Under the pieces are notes generated by a model. That model was not told where the DNA came from, made no database searches, and worked only from the letters and a program-made list of their open reading frames with translations. Positions 44,632 to 55,162 of a stretch of DNA of 64,000 bases are shown here, one piece after another (position 1 is the first letter of the stretch; every line of letters begins with the position of its first letter). Source of the DNA: Pohlia nutans (Eukaryota; Streptophyta; Bryopsida; Bryales; Mniaceae); NCBI GenBank assembly GCA_022496805.1, contig CM040107.1, forward strand, positions 10,188,501 to 10,252,500. The letters are read 5' to 3'. Made by a program: the position numbers and the translations under genes.

Positions 44632-44773
44632 GACTCTAGCGACGTCCACGACTAATGACTCGACCTCAGCTGGGTCGATTACTTGACCGCGGGTAATTTT
44701 GTCATTTCTCGTGAACAAATTTTCCTAGTCACCGACCGGGGTAGTCTCAAGTCCACAGGAGTGTACTTAGCTC

Positions 44774-45328
44774 AGAGGGAGGGTAATGTTAACCGAATAT
44801 TAGTTGATATTCCCTTAGGCTAAGAGTAGGCTAGTCTATACCCGGCAGGAATAGACCCAGCAGGAGACACGTGGCAGTACAGGCTGGTACAGACTGGTCG
44901 ACCCGACTTTTCCGGTCGACCAGTCTGACACACTGTCAGACTAGTCTCCTATATGTACCTTCACTCTCTTCGAGAGAGTTGTTGCTATACCATTTGTACA
45001 TCTTTTTGGCAGCCTCAATTGTACTTCATTCTTGTCTTAAACTCTTCTTTTGCGCACTAGTATGTCAGACTACTGCTGTTAGACTACTGCTGTTTCCTGC
45101 TCTTGAATCATTCCTTGTGGTTGTATCTTGGATAGTTGCAGTAGTCTGTGGGTATGCAGGAGTCGACTTACTAGCATACTGGTGCTTTTCCTTAGCCGAC
45201 CGTTCATTCTTCATAGTAGAAACCTCTTACTACTTCTCTCAATCTCTAGAAACCAGTCTAGAGTGGAATAGTCTTGGGCGGAGTAGCTCCATTCGTTTAA
45301 GGTCGGTTCCTAGAAAACCCCCTTAACA
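44774..45328 (+). repeat. 3' LTR of Element D with polypurine tract
   Basis: The tract AGAGGGAGGG (44774-44783) precedes TGTTAACCG at 44787. The LTR ends CCTTAACA at 45328. It is near-identical to the 5' LTR but carries an extra tandem copy of a 15-bp AGACTACTGCTGTT segment (about 45066-45095). Hairpin arms are intact (44890-44927). High LTR similarity suggests a fairly recent insertion. Confidence 0.92.
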
Positions 45329-45445
45329 ATAGATAAGTAGGAAGGTGCTAGTAAGGCACGGCGTCACACAACAACTAATCAATCACAGAGTACCGAGACC
45401 GGTTATTCCGTGAGTTTCACGAAAGCAGTTTCTAGAATTCGAACA

Positions 45446-45910
45446 CTAGATGGTTGCCAAATGGTAGCTCCTCTTTATGAAAGCCTATTCGGTAGTCATT
45501 ACTGGAGGGTATGTTAGCTACAAAGGAGGAGAAGTAGAGGAAATTCAATACGACAGAGATTAAGACTAGATCGGTAATCACAAACCGAGAAGAAAGTGAG
45601 CTAATCAGATAGTGAATATACAAGCAAAAGACTATTCGGTAGACATAGTGAATATACAAGCAAAAGACTATTCGGTAGACATAGAAACAGAAGAAAGTAC
45701 TTCAGATAAGAAATCAAGTGTCTTGGAAAATGTGGCGTGCCAATGAGTTTGGCTCTATTGCTTTTATACCACAGTACAACCAGATCTGATAGTTAGGTCA
45801 GATCGGTAAAAAAATGTTTCCTAGATCTACTTGCTTGGGTAACTTGGAAAATTACCAGGGTAAAACTTAGACCAGAAGACCCACCGGTAGCTCCTAATTT
45901 ACGGTTAACC
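45446..45910 (-). repeat. 5' LTR of Element C with primer-binding-like site
   Basis: Plus strand TGGTAGCTCCTC at 45462 to ACGGTTAACC at 45910. The inner flank 45446-45461, on the minus strand, reads TTTGGCAACCATCTAG, comparable with TTTGGCGACCATGC in Elements A and D. A 36-bp segment (AATATACAAGCAAAAGAC...) is duplicated in tandem at about 45612-45683, absent from the other LTR. The outer end has CC where the 3' LTR has CA. Confidence 0.88.
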
Positions 45911-46067
45911 AGGGTTTTCTATCCCGACGTGACGCCACTGATTTCCGTCAGGATGTCGTGACGCGTTAGAATCGCGTCTGCATCCCGACGCGAAGGTAAA
46001 AAATGTGGAAATTTTTACCCTTGCGGTTTACCCAAAGTAAATTCTCTGGATGAATTTCATCCAAGGC

Positions 46068-46252
46068 CGTCCGGGTGGCCGTCCACTGGACGGCCTGCCC
46101 GTCGACCGGATGGCCTGCCCGTCCACTAAACGGCCCGCCCGGCGTCTGGACGGTTTAAGGTGCCCGACCGTCGACTGGACGGCCAGCCCGGCGACTGGAC
46201 GGTTTGGCCCGCACGCCCGTTGACTGGACTGCTAGACGGCCAACCCGTCAAC
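46068..46252. repeat. Palindromic CCGTC/GACGG minisatellite, cluster 1
   Basis: About nine modules of ~20 bp such as GGCCGTCCACTGGACGGCC and GGCCTGCCCGTCGACCGG. Each pairs CCGTC with GACGG, so single units can form hairpins. It lies between the 5' LTR of Element C and the 3' end of the hAT pseudogene. Short ORFs here are not genes. Confidence 0.85.
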
Positions 46253-46599
46253 TTAATTACCTGGCAGAGTGTTTAGATTTTAATTTTTGGAACAAATGAA
46301 ACGAAATTGCACTTTAGAAGGGCACACTACGAACCAACCATCCACAAGGCCACACTGCGTATGATTATTGCCATGGTCACGACTTCGGACTTGGTTTGTG
46401 CCTCACCTGTACTATACAGTGTACACATATGCGTAGGAAAATGAATCCCCATTTTGATTATTTCTTTGAAATAACAGTGAAGGAAAACATGGCGATTACA
46501 TATCGGAGTATAATAATGTATACCGTATGCCCAATGCCTAAGCATTGCACGAGATGCTACCCTAAGCCCTGTATGTCTTAGAGGCATAAGTTATAACCC

Positions 46600-49223
46600 T
46601 CAATGTACTGCATTCCTAGTTACTCGGACAGAGGTGCCAGCGTTAGGTGCTCCTGGGTCCGCTCTATCGTTGTCCAGGCTTGGGGGTGGGCCCGGTTGGT
46701 TCACTACGAAATCACTATCTCCCGGAACCTCACCGCTATTACCTGCGGTGTGGTCTGTGGTTTCATTATCGTCAGATCTTGTACTGCTACTCCCGGCAGG
46801 GCTGTTGCAACGTCGGTTTCCGATGGGTGGTTCAAGAGAGGAAAGTGTTTTTAGAGGTCGTCGACCGCTTGCATCCAGAACACCATCTGTATTTGGCCCT
46901 CCTAAATTGACTTTGCCAGCAAACGGTTGGGTAGATTGACGCAAAAGCTTATTTCTGCGGGTGGTCCGGGTAGTTGGAGTTGCACGGTCGTTGTGAGAAA
47001 GGCGAGGGAGTTGTTCTCGTGGACGCTTATGGGGATTGGTCCTTTGAGGTCCACTTCTTTCTATCGGTCGGATTTCTCTCGTGCGCAGTGTCATATTCAA
47101 AGTTGGGCCTAAACCGGTCAACCGCGCACCTATCGATGGACCAATTTCACGGGGGCGTGTCGGGGGCAATACTGAAGAGGACGGTACTGATGAGTCTTGG
47201 GTGGATGGAGTAAGAACATCCACACTGTCCGACGGGGGGCGACGAAGCCTACAAAAGGCTGCTTGCAACTGTACTCGTGCCACCTGTTCCTGTCGATCAC
47301 CTGAATTACCTTCTCGGTGTGGAGAATTTGGAGACGATTCTTGGGTACCAACTACTTCATTAGCCTCCTCTCCTTGTCCATCTTGTTGCTCCTCGAGGCT
47401 TGCCATAATTGCTGGTTCTTCAACCACTATAGTGTCATTGTTGTTTTCTGGTACTGGCGGTACTGCAGGGACATCCTCGTTCTCACCATTGTCCATTGGA
47501 TTGGCTAGCTCCGGCCCTCCACCGTTGTCTCCGTCGTCGTCGTCGTAGTTATTGTCAACGTCATTAAAATCAAACACGGCTGGGTCAATTACCGGGCGTC
47601 TTGGTTCCCAAACACGGTTCCCGCCGAATGGTGCATCATTGTCGTCGTCCGAGTCGTAATTATCTGAATCAGAAAATATAGACCCCCGGTCCAGACCATC
47701 AGATTCCTCCGTCATAGAGTCTTCGAACAACATGTTGTTCGCATACCATGCTGCGGAGTTTGCGCCGCCCCTATCTTGGAGGGTCCTTGCGTTGGTGTAA
47801 ATGTAAACCAACTCCTCTGCTCGTTCGGATGTTAGTCGGTTGCGGACCTTGTTGTGTACAAATGAGTACATGCTCCAGTTTCGTTCGCAAGATGAAGCAG
47901 AACACACTTGTGCAAGAATTCGTTTTGCAATCGGTGCAAGCGTGTGAGCATCAGCGCCAAGTAGGTCCCACCATTCATGTGGTTCCAAATTCAATGCAGC
48001 CGCGACTGGAAGTCCAGCAAATATTCCTCGGTGGTCCCTGAATGACTGATATTCTGACAACGCTGATGCGAATGCAACGTCGTTCGTCGTTAATTTGCGC
48101 AACACTCTGACTACGGCCTCTGTAGCCTCCCGGTCATCTATCAGGGTGACCTCGTCCAGTAGATAGGGATTCAGGAGAGCGCCTGCGTAGTGCAGATCTG
48201 TCCTCAACATGTGCCAGCGGGACTGAAATTGGTCTTCTGCGCTCTTGGCAAGTTCCTCGTTCAGTGAAAATGGTGGGTCCCGTAACGAAAAGACGTGCTT
48301 CTCCACATTCTTCATTACTAACCATGCTTTGCCCATGCATGGGTGCTTCCCATCGAACTCGCGCAACGCTACTAACACGGGCTCCACCATGTGCACGAAA
48401 TTTACACAGGTCCCCCAGAACCCATCTGATCGCACTTATCGTCTAGCCGTGTTTGCTTTCGTCCTTGTCGCCGGTTTCGTTAGCCTGTCGACGTAGTCGT
48501 TCCAATCCGGGTCCACGACCGTCTGTTCCACGGCTTGTCGGACTTTCACCAACCGATCCAGCATTAGAAATGTAATTGCAAACCGTGTTTCAGCCGGATT
48601 CTTCAGTATCAAATACGTTCTCCGGTAGTGTCAACCGAACCCAGAAAAACCTCTCCGCTTGTTCATGCCAACATAACATTGATCAACGGTCGGTTTATCA
48701 CATTGTCCCATCCAATCGTCACGCCATACTTGTGGATCGAGCCCTTTGTTTTCTCGTTCACCATTGTTGCGACCTCGTCCTTTGCGGCTTTCATAAGCTT
48801 CGTCCGAATCGCATTGTACGGGGGAGGCTTATACACGACTTTGGATTTGGACGTTGCCTCAACTGCGTCCACAAAGGCGGGGTGCTTTGCCATGTTGAAC
48901 GATATGTTAGCCTCATAAAAGAAATTAGCCCACTTCTTGTCCAACAATCGTTTATTCGATGTATTCATACCTTTCGGTAATGATACTTGCCTCATGGTCC
49001 GGATGGGTGTTACATTTAACTCTAGCGGCTCCGATGAACGAACGTGTGAACCCGTGACAGTGGTGTTTCCCCCTCCTCCTACTGACGCTGACATCGATGC
49101 CTCCATGTTCCTATCTCCGCGCGGCCCGTGCACGGGATTTGCTGCCGGTGACGTATCCTCCATCTTGCGGTCATTCTCAACCTCAAGAGTTGGGGGCACG
49201 TTACCCCCGCAATTATGAAACAA
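46600..49223 (-). pseudogene. hAT-family transposase, internally deleted
   Basis: N-terminal block (49223-48663; first ATG at 49161-49163) ends with a DUF659-like region: W-A-N-F-F-Y-E-A-N-I-S-F-N, Y-K-P-P-P-Y-N-A-I-R-T-K-L and G-W-D-N-V-I-N-R-P-L-I-N-V. Then G-E-V-F-L-G-S-V-D-T-T-G jumps, after frameshifts and a TAA, to L-I-L-K-N-P-A-E-T-R-F-A (48600-48440). The second block (48435-46600) contains the hAT C-terminal dimerisation motif: E-W-W-D-L-L-G, S-A-S-S-C-E-R-N-W-S and R-N-R-L-T. A long acidic and Arg-rich tail follows. The central DDE/RNase H-like domain is largely missing. A BED zinc finger upstream of 49223 is only hinted at. Non-functional copy. Confidence 0.8.
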
Positions 49224-49690
49224 AGCTTTCAGCGCTGCACTCGCTTTAGTACAACGTCTGACCCCTCATATGTTTTCATCCCGCCTCCAACCCAAATGCC
49301 ACAGTAGGCGGTCCTTCCGGTAGCTTATTGCTGTTGAACATAGTTTGCACTCCATTTTACCATCGGGTTTTATAATATACCATAGCTCCCATAAGGTCCT
49401 CCCCCCTCCCATTGCCTCTATTTAACTATGGCCCACAGCCCCACACTGCCCACAAGGAAACACAAGGGAACACACAATTAGTATTCTGAATGTAGTGCGG
49501 TTGGGGCAAAACACTTGCTGGTGTAACAGCCTGTGCTCCTCCAACCCACTCTTCCTGGGCTCCGTTCTAACGCAATGGCTGTACACCAACGAGGTCGGAA
49601 GATTAGAGCACACCAAGGAAAGGTGCTGGCAAAAGCCTCAAGAGCCTCCTATATAGTGGGAGGGTGGCCGGGGGCAGGGTTACTGCACGT
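49224..49690 (-). promoter_or_regulatory. 5' flank of the hAT gene with TATA-like box
   Basis: On the minus strand CTATATAGG (49648-49656) lies about 430-490 bp upstream of the first hAT residues and about 35 bp from the edge of minisatellite cluster 2. Between it and the gene there is no ORF that I would support. Promoter assignment is inference from position and motif. Confidence 0.35.
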
Positions 49691-50365
49691 GCGTCCAACG
49701 GATTTCGTCGACACCGGGTTGGACGGCCCGGTGGGACGGGCCGGGTAGGACGGACACGTGGGTTGGGCCTGGTTAGACGGCCAGCTCGGACGGGCCGGCT
49801 TTGACGGTTAGGGTCTATTTGGACGGCCAGATCGGATGCGCCGGGTTTGACGGCCAGGTGGGACGGGCCTACTTGGACAGCCAGATCTGACGGGCCTACT
49901 TGGACGGCCATGTCGGACGGGCCTAGTTGGACAGCCAGGTCGGACGGGTCTAGTTGGACGGCCAGATCCGACGGGCGTAGTTGGACGGTTTAGGGTGGGA
50001 CGGGCCTAGTTAGACGTCCGGTTGCGACGGGCCTAGTTGGACGGCCAGATCTGACGGCCTTGTTGGACGGCCAGATCGGAGGGGCGTAGTTGGACGGCGA
50101 AATCGGACGGGCCAAGTTTGATGCCCACGTGGGACGGGCCTAGTTGGACGGGCATGTCCAATGGACCTAGTTGGATGGCCAGGAGGGATGGGCCTGGTTG
50201 GACGGTCAATCGGACAAGTTGGACGGTCCCTCCTAGACGGTCTCGGGTTGACGGACTGGGTTGGATGGGCCAGGTTGGACGGTCAAAACGTTGACGGACC
50301 GGACTAGACGCTCTTGCCCTAGTGCAATCCGTCCATCTCGTTGGACGGTCCTGCAGTAACAGAGA
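49690..50365. repeat. Palindromic CCGTC/GACGG minisatellite, cluster 2
   Basis: About 30 degenerate modules of the type TTGGACGGCCAG(A/G)TCGGACGGGCC with ~20-24 bp spacing. Plus-strand wording favours GACGG; the reverse complement favours CCGTCC. The ORFs 49603-49911 and 50033-50413 translate these modules into Arg/Pro/Gly-rich strings and are rejected as genes. It lies between the 5' side of the hAT gene and the 3' end of the kinase gene. Confidence 0.85.
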
Positions 50366-50573
50366 GGCTCCACGACGGACCCAAACCTTTTTCCAAACGT
50401 AATACGTGTGCAATGAGAGTTGTGAACATGGGCATTTATTTATATATCAATGTAAAGTTCATACAAAAAGGGTCAGAAGCGTACCCCGCACGGTGGAACA
50501 CACCGATGCTATACTAAACACTAACCTCATCTCCTAATTCGCACTCTTCTGACTGAATACTATTTACCTTTGT

Positions 50574-52229
50574 CTACTCTTTGATCTCCTTCTGCTTCGC
50601 CAAGATATCTTGTTCCTTGCGAGTCTTGCGGTAGCAGCACTGCGGTGAAGCCCAGAAAGTTGGATTCCCTTCAAGGCTCCTCACCGCATGCGTAACTGAA
50701 CGTCGATCCTTGGATTTTGGAGCACATAACTCTTTCAATATCCTGTCAAAATACATCGCTGCATTGTTGTCTGGAATCATTCAAACATTCTTTCGGTCCT
50801 CTTTCCATATACGCTGCGCTATTTTCCCAACCGAGTAGCCGTCTGTGTGTATGTTATAACATGGCTTTCGCACACGGCTTGGAGATAGATGGCTTCCATG
50901 CTCTCCAACGAGGTAGTGCATCTCTGGAGCCACATACCAGCGGCTTGCCTTCGAGTTCTCTAATTCGGAAATGCTTCGGTGGGGGTACAAGGATGGTGTT
51001 ACCTCTTTGATGCGGCTGCCCATTCCCCAATCGCATATCCCGATCCACACAATCAATCCACTTTCATCCGGTAAATAGAGCAATATATTTGATGGGGTGA
51101 TGTCGTTGTGCAGAACTCGATCTTGTTGTACTACGTCCACTATGCACACCAATGCCCACGCCAACTCCGTACGATTCCGTCTGTACGCCATAAGACGTTT
51201 TCTTTTCTGCAATGTTTGCGGATTTGGATCATATCCAATGTCCCCTATCTCATCCGGCTCGCGATAATGTTGATCCACTTCAAACATATCTTTCAACGTC
51301 CCCCCATTACACCATTGAGAATAGCATTCCATCGTGGTGTCATTGAGGGCAAAAAACTTAATGACCCCAGGGTGAGTGCATGGACAGACCAGTGCCTCGA
51401 TCGACAACTTCTCCCTCGCTTTCATCAAATTTCCAATGTCCAGCGGCAATTTCCCTGCTAATTCCATGTGCGACGGAATGTGCCGGGAGTTCTGAAGCGT
51501 CACTCTACGCACTTTCCCATTCCCCCCTCGTACTGAAGAGCCAGACAACGAAACCACCACGACCCCTTTCTCCAAGAACACTACGCCACCGGTTGCCTCT
51601 TGTCCAAAGGCAAACTCCCGACTTTTTTGCCACCAAGGAGCCCCGTGCAGGCCTTGCTTAGCAAAACCCTTTACAGCATCGTGCCACCAAAACACTTTTT
51701 GGTGCACGTCGCGCAGTTTAGGGTTGGGCTCGATCTCCCGTCTTATCCCCATCAATTTTTCCGCGACGTGGCCGAGGTTGAAGATGCAAGTTTGCACTTG
51801 CTCATCTAACCATCTCTCGAAATCTTCCTTCTTGCGTTCTTCGTCCCACTCGTCCTCTCGCATAGCGGCCCAAAACAGTCCATCCAAATGGCTTCTTAAC
51901 TTGTCAATTCCAACTATACCCTGCTTTATGTAAGCAACATTCAGCTGTGTGGTCGAATATTGCTGGAAAAAGTCCAACGCCACTTCATGCACCTTTGTTG
52001 TGGTAGCCTTGGTGGGCCACCCAGGGGAGTTTGCAGGCTTGTGCCTATTCCTTAACTGCCCCTTCTTCTTGGGTTTCGAAGACTCTCCAGCGCCTGACGG
52101 ATTGGCCACACCTGCGTCAGCGGCTTCAGATATGCATTCATGTGTGTCAGGGGATATTTCAGGAACGGATTCCGCATTCCCCGTGAACCAGTCATCCACT
52201 TTGCGTTTCGAATGTCCATCCCCAGCCAT
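50574..52229 (-). pseudogene. Protein-kinase-like gene, one in-frame TGA near the C-terminus
   Basis: ATG at 52227-52229 (M-A-G-D-G-H-S-K-R-K-V-D-D-W). Intron-free frame of 552 codons to 50574, broken only by TGA at 50781-50783. An N-terminal Lys/Gly linker and a ~150-residue helical region come first. The kinase domain follows: a degenerate Gly loop (V-S-L-S-G-S-S-V-R-G-G-N-G, around residue 235), H-P-G-V-I-K-F-F, catalytic loop H-N-D-I-T-P-S-N-I-L-L (H-x-D and N present), D-W-G in place of D-F-G, W-Y-V-A-P-E, and D-G-Y-S-V-G-K. After the TGA the C-lobe continues (K-S-K-D-R-R-S-V-T-H-A-V). The beta-3 lysine is not obvious. Subfamily unassigned. The stop fits CGA-to-TGA; it could instead truncate a still-used protein. 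Confidence 0.75.
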
Positions 52230-52440
52230 GGGAGCAACGTGTGATGCACTGCAATTAGGGTTTCAAGGATGAAATTTCAAAAAAAGCCCTCCTCCTCGAA
52301 GCAATTCGGAGTCCCTCTACAAGCACCCGCGCACTTGAGCATGGACTGTTACCAATCCAAGACGAAAGAGCACCGTCAGCGCAAGAGAGACCCAAATGTG
52401 CTGCGAAATAACGAGGTGACGCACATATATAGGGTTTACA
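52230..52440 (-). promoter_or_regulatory. Promoter-like flank of the kinase gene
   Basis: On the minus strand GTAAACCCTATATATGTG covers 52422-52439: a telobox-like AAACCCTA joined to a TATA-like box, 190 bp upstream of the ATG and directly beside minisatellite cluster 3. Motif-based inference. Confidence 0.45.
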
Positions 52441-52965
52441 ACTGGACGGCCCGCCCGACGCCTGGACGGCCCGCCCGGTGTCTTATAATACCGCAAGACG
52501 TTTTGACGGCCCGTCCGTCGCCTGGACGGCCCGCCAAACGCCCACACGGCCCTCCCGACGCCTGGGCGGCCCGCCCGACACCCAGACAGCCCTCCCGACG
52601 TCTGGACGGCCCGCTCGACGCGTAGACGGCCCTTCCGACGCCTGGACGGCCCGCCCGGTGTCTTATAATACCGCAAGACGCCTTGACGGCCCGCCCGTCG
52701 CCTGGACGGAGGCGTCCATAGGTTGGACGACACACCCGTCGTCTGGACGGCCCCCCTCGAGTGGACGGAGATGACAATAGGCTGCACAGGCCAGTCGTCG
52801 AACTGGACGGCCCGCCCAACGACTCCACGGAGCCGTCCATGGGCGGGACGGCCTGTCCGTCGGCTAGACAGACACGTCCATCGGCGGGACGGCCCACCCG
52901 TCGGTTGGACGGAGACGTTCATCGGCGTGGACGGCCCGCCCGTCGATCACATTGGAGGAATGATC
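52441..52965. repeat. Palindromic CCGTC/GACGG minisatellite, cluster 3
   Basis: About 22 units of CTGGACGGCCCGCCCGACGC type with ~20-21 bp period. A ~177-bp higher-order repeat is visible: the segment GGTGTCTTATAATACCGCAA occurs at about 52478 and again at about 52656. The ORFs on both strands over it are by-products. Confidence 0.9.
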
Positions 52966-53214
52966 CATACGCCATGGTTATTGCTTCTTCATTCTGGGAA
53001 AGCCAAACAACAGGATGTGCAAGCGTTCCTTCCCTTGTTCGGAGAATCACATTACTGTACTGCCCATTTCTGCGTAGTATGTGTCAGGGGTGGACTACTA
53101 TTTATGGTAGTCCGTTGTACTAATTAGAGCGGTTCTTGGTGGTCTCCTAGCTGCCCTTTATTTCCCCCTTTTTCTCCCATCATTTCCCTTTTACCGCTAA
53201 TAGACATGCAAAGC

Positions 53215-53740
53215 TTTACGGTATTATCATACCGCCATATTGTCGTCATGCCCAATAGTCAAATTGTTAGTATTGGCATATTGTCACATCGCCACATTGT
53301 CGTATCATCATATTGTCCTACTGTGATATTATGCCATTGTCCTATTGTTCTATTGTCCTATTGTCCTATGGTTCTAGTCCGAATGTCCTAATGTACTACT
53401 GTCCTATTGTTCTAATGTCACAATGTCATGTTTTTAATATGACAATATTGTTATAACGTCATATTATCGTACTGTCATATTTTCATATTGTCATATTGTC
53501 ATATTGTCATACTGTCCCATTGTCCTATTGTTCTATTGTCCTTTTGTCATAGACTCATAGTCACTTTACGATATTGTCATGTTGTCATAATGTCATATTG
53601 CCATATTGTCATATTGACTACTTGACACATTGTCATATTCTCATATTGTTATATTGCCACATTGCCATATTGTCATATTGCCATATTGCCATATCGTTAT
53701 ATTGTTATAATGTATGACACTACTGTCATTTTGTATTACA
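53215..53740 (+). repeat. AT-rich minisatellite of TATTGTCATA words
   Basis: About 500 bp made of 8-10 bp words (CATATTGT, CCTATTGT, CCATATTG) in irregular order. Related wording recurs at 54795-54910. No coding content; some ATG-containing words create short chance ORFs. Confidence 0.85.
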
Positions 53741-53759
53741 TATTGTCATGTTGTATTCT

Positions 53760-54780
53760 TTGCATTTTGAATGATAGACTGTGACTGAAAACCACAAACC
53801 TCATGTTGACATGTGCTGTGACATTCTCTTTCACAGGTTCTTAGAAGCTATAAGGAGCAAACTAATTATCTTGGATAAACCGAGAAAAGGGCAGGGTTGC
53901 ACGCAGTATTTATAATTGGAGTGACGGAGTGAGTGAAGAAGAATGCTGTCCGAAGAATTTATTTATTTTCCTCATTTTCGCCTCAGCTTGCTTCATCGCT
54001 TCACAACGGTTCTCAAGCTCCCGCAAGTTGTTTGAGATCTTCACAACAGCCCCAATCGCAAGATCGACGTCTAGTGCCATCTGGTGTGCTAGTAAAAGTG
54101 TGATATGAGAAAGGGAGTACCTGCAGTATTTATAATTGGAGTGACGGAGTGAGTGAAGAAGAATGCGGTCCGATATATTCAACTGGGTAAGCAGTAAGTT
54201 TGGACGAGATGATCAGCTGTAAAAGGCGTTAGGGTGTGTGAGAGAAAGCAACATTAAAATTAAAAGTCTTCCATGGCGCATTAAGTCATGGTTATATTGT
54301 CGGAGAGTACTACACTTCTCAAGAGTGCTACCGGAAGAATCAGCGTTGGTACTAGCCATTTTAGACTTCTAGTAGCAATTTTGAAACGCATACCGGAACC
54401 TGCGATTTGAAATGTGACGTTGTGAGGGTCGTCTCGGGATGTAACAAACTTGGCTATATTATCACATTGTCACATTTTAAGTTGCGTTCAACGTTGCAGA
54501 GGTTAAGCGATTCAAAGTAGGTGAGGAAGCCAACTTCGACACTCTTAGATATACCCTTCATACACACACCGCCCAAGTTTAACTTCATGCCAACGATCAA
54601 TGCACTTTCCATGGAGCATGGAACTAGACGGCTAGATCTATGCCAAACCGTCCGGTTGTATTCCTCGAAGTCAACGTTTCCAAACTAAGTGCAAACATAC
54701 ACAACTTCCAAGGCTTTGATGAACTTGACAATGGACAAGCGTGTACGAGAAGGACACGGGTATGAAAAACAAATTGCCGG
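53760..54780. other. Spacer with a 50-bp direct repeat and a possible small minus-strand ORF
   Basis: GCAGTATTTATAATTGGAG and the following GACGGAGTGAGTGAAGAAGA occur at about 53904-53952 and again at 54123-54171 with one mismatch. Between them a minus-strand ORF of 56 codons (ATG 54078-54080 to 53910) is Glu/Lys/Ala-rich and helix-prone (R-E-L-E-N-R-C-E-A-M-K-Q-A-E-A-K), ending in the left repeat. It is too short to call as a gene. The rest shows nothing. Confidence 0.3.
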
Positions 54781-54784
54781 GCCT

Positions 54785-55150
54785 TTCATACTGCCGTCCT
54801 ACTGTCCTATTGTCCTATACTCCTATTGTTCTAGATTTATAGTCCCCGTATCATATTGTCATATTGTCTAGTTCTTGAATTTTCATATTGTCAAATTAAT
54901 GAATTGTCATAATGTGTTATATAGTAACATTGCCTGTTTGGACTACATTAATTATACAATGTTTAGGACTTTAGGCGTAATGTTAAAATACATTAATGAA
55001 TGTCTAGGACATTGATGAATGTCAAGGACATTAATGAATTTCTAGGACATGTTAAAGGACATTAATGAATGATTAGGACTTTAATATGCGAAATGTTAAA
55101 GGTCGTTAATGTCTTAATGAATGTCCTAGCCGTCTCATAATGCCTAAGTC
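54785..55150 (+). repeat. Degenerate AT-rich repeats (CCTATTGT and AGGACATTAATGAATG words)
   Basis: 54795-54910 resembles the TATTGTCATA array. 54950-55130 repeats AGGACATTAATGAATGTCT about six times with drift. No gene. Confidence 0.6.
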
Positions 55151-55162
55151 GTATGCATCACT

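Larger units (their letters stand above)
40486..45328 (+). mobile_element. Element D: complete but internally deleted LTR retrotransposon with target duplication
   Basis: 5' LTR 40486-41013 (528 bp), 3' LTR 44787-45328 (542 bp), both TG...CA. The flanking 5-bp target duplication ATAGA is at 40481-40485 and 45329-45333. Primer-site region from 41016 (TGGCGACCATGC) and polypurine tract AGAGGGAGGG at 44774-44783. The interior keeps gag N-terminus, integrase and ORF3 coiled coil but lacks protease, RT and RNase H, so it would need an autonomous partner such as A or B. It sits in the 5' leader of Element C, between that element's 5' LTR and gag. Confidence 0.95.
31528..45910 (-). mobile_element. 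Element C: Ty3/Gypsy LTR retrotransposon with ORF3, entered by Element D
   Basis: LTRs at 31528-31942 (3') and 45462-45910 (5') are clearly alike; the internal region reads leftwards as gag, protease, RT, RNase H, integrase, ORF3. Subtracting Element D (4843 bp plus a 5-bp duplication) leaves about 9.5 kb. The LTR sequence differs from the A/B/D family. A polypurine tract sits at 31944-31956. Damage: frameshifts in gag and pol and a mutated RT active site. No clear target duplication: TCTTT on the left, AGGGT on the right. Confidence 0.85.

Noticed and set aside
45910..45930. hAT terminal inverted repeat CAGGGTTTTCTA next to the Element C LTR
   Set aside because: It resembles a hAT end and a hAT gene follows, but no matching reverse end or 8-bp duplication was found to the right.
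46603..48980. Plus-strand ORFs across the hAT gene
   Set aside because: The minus strand has the recognisable DUF659 and hAT dimerisation motifs; the plus frames are shadows.
52317..52922. Arg/Gly/Pro-rich ORFs of 150-200 codons over minisatellite cluster 3
   Set aside because: Translation of the GACGG module in several frames; the same happens at 49603-50413, 59572-60051 and 60079-60522.
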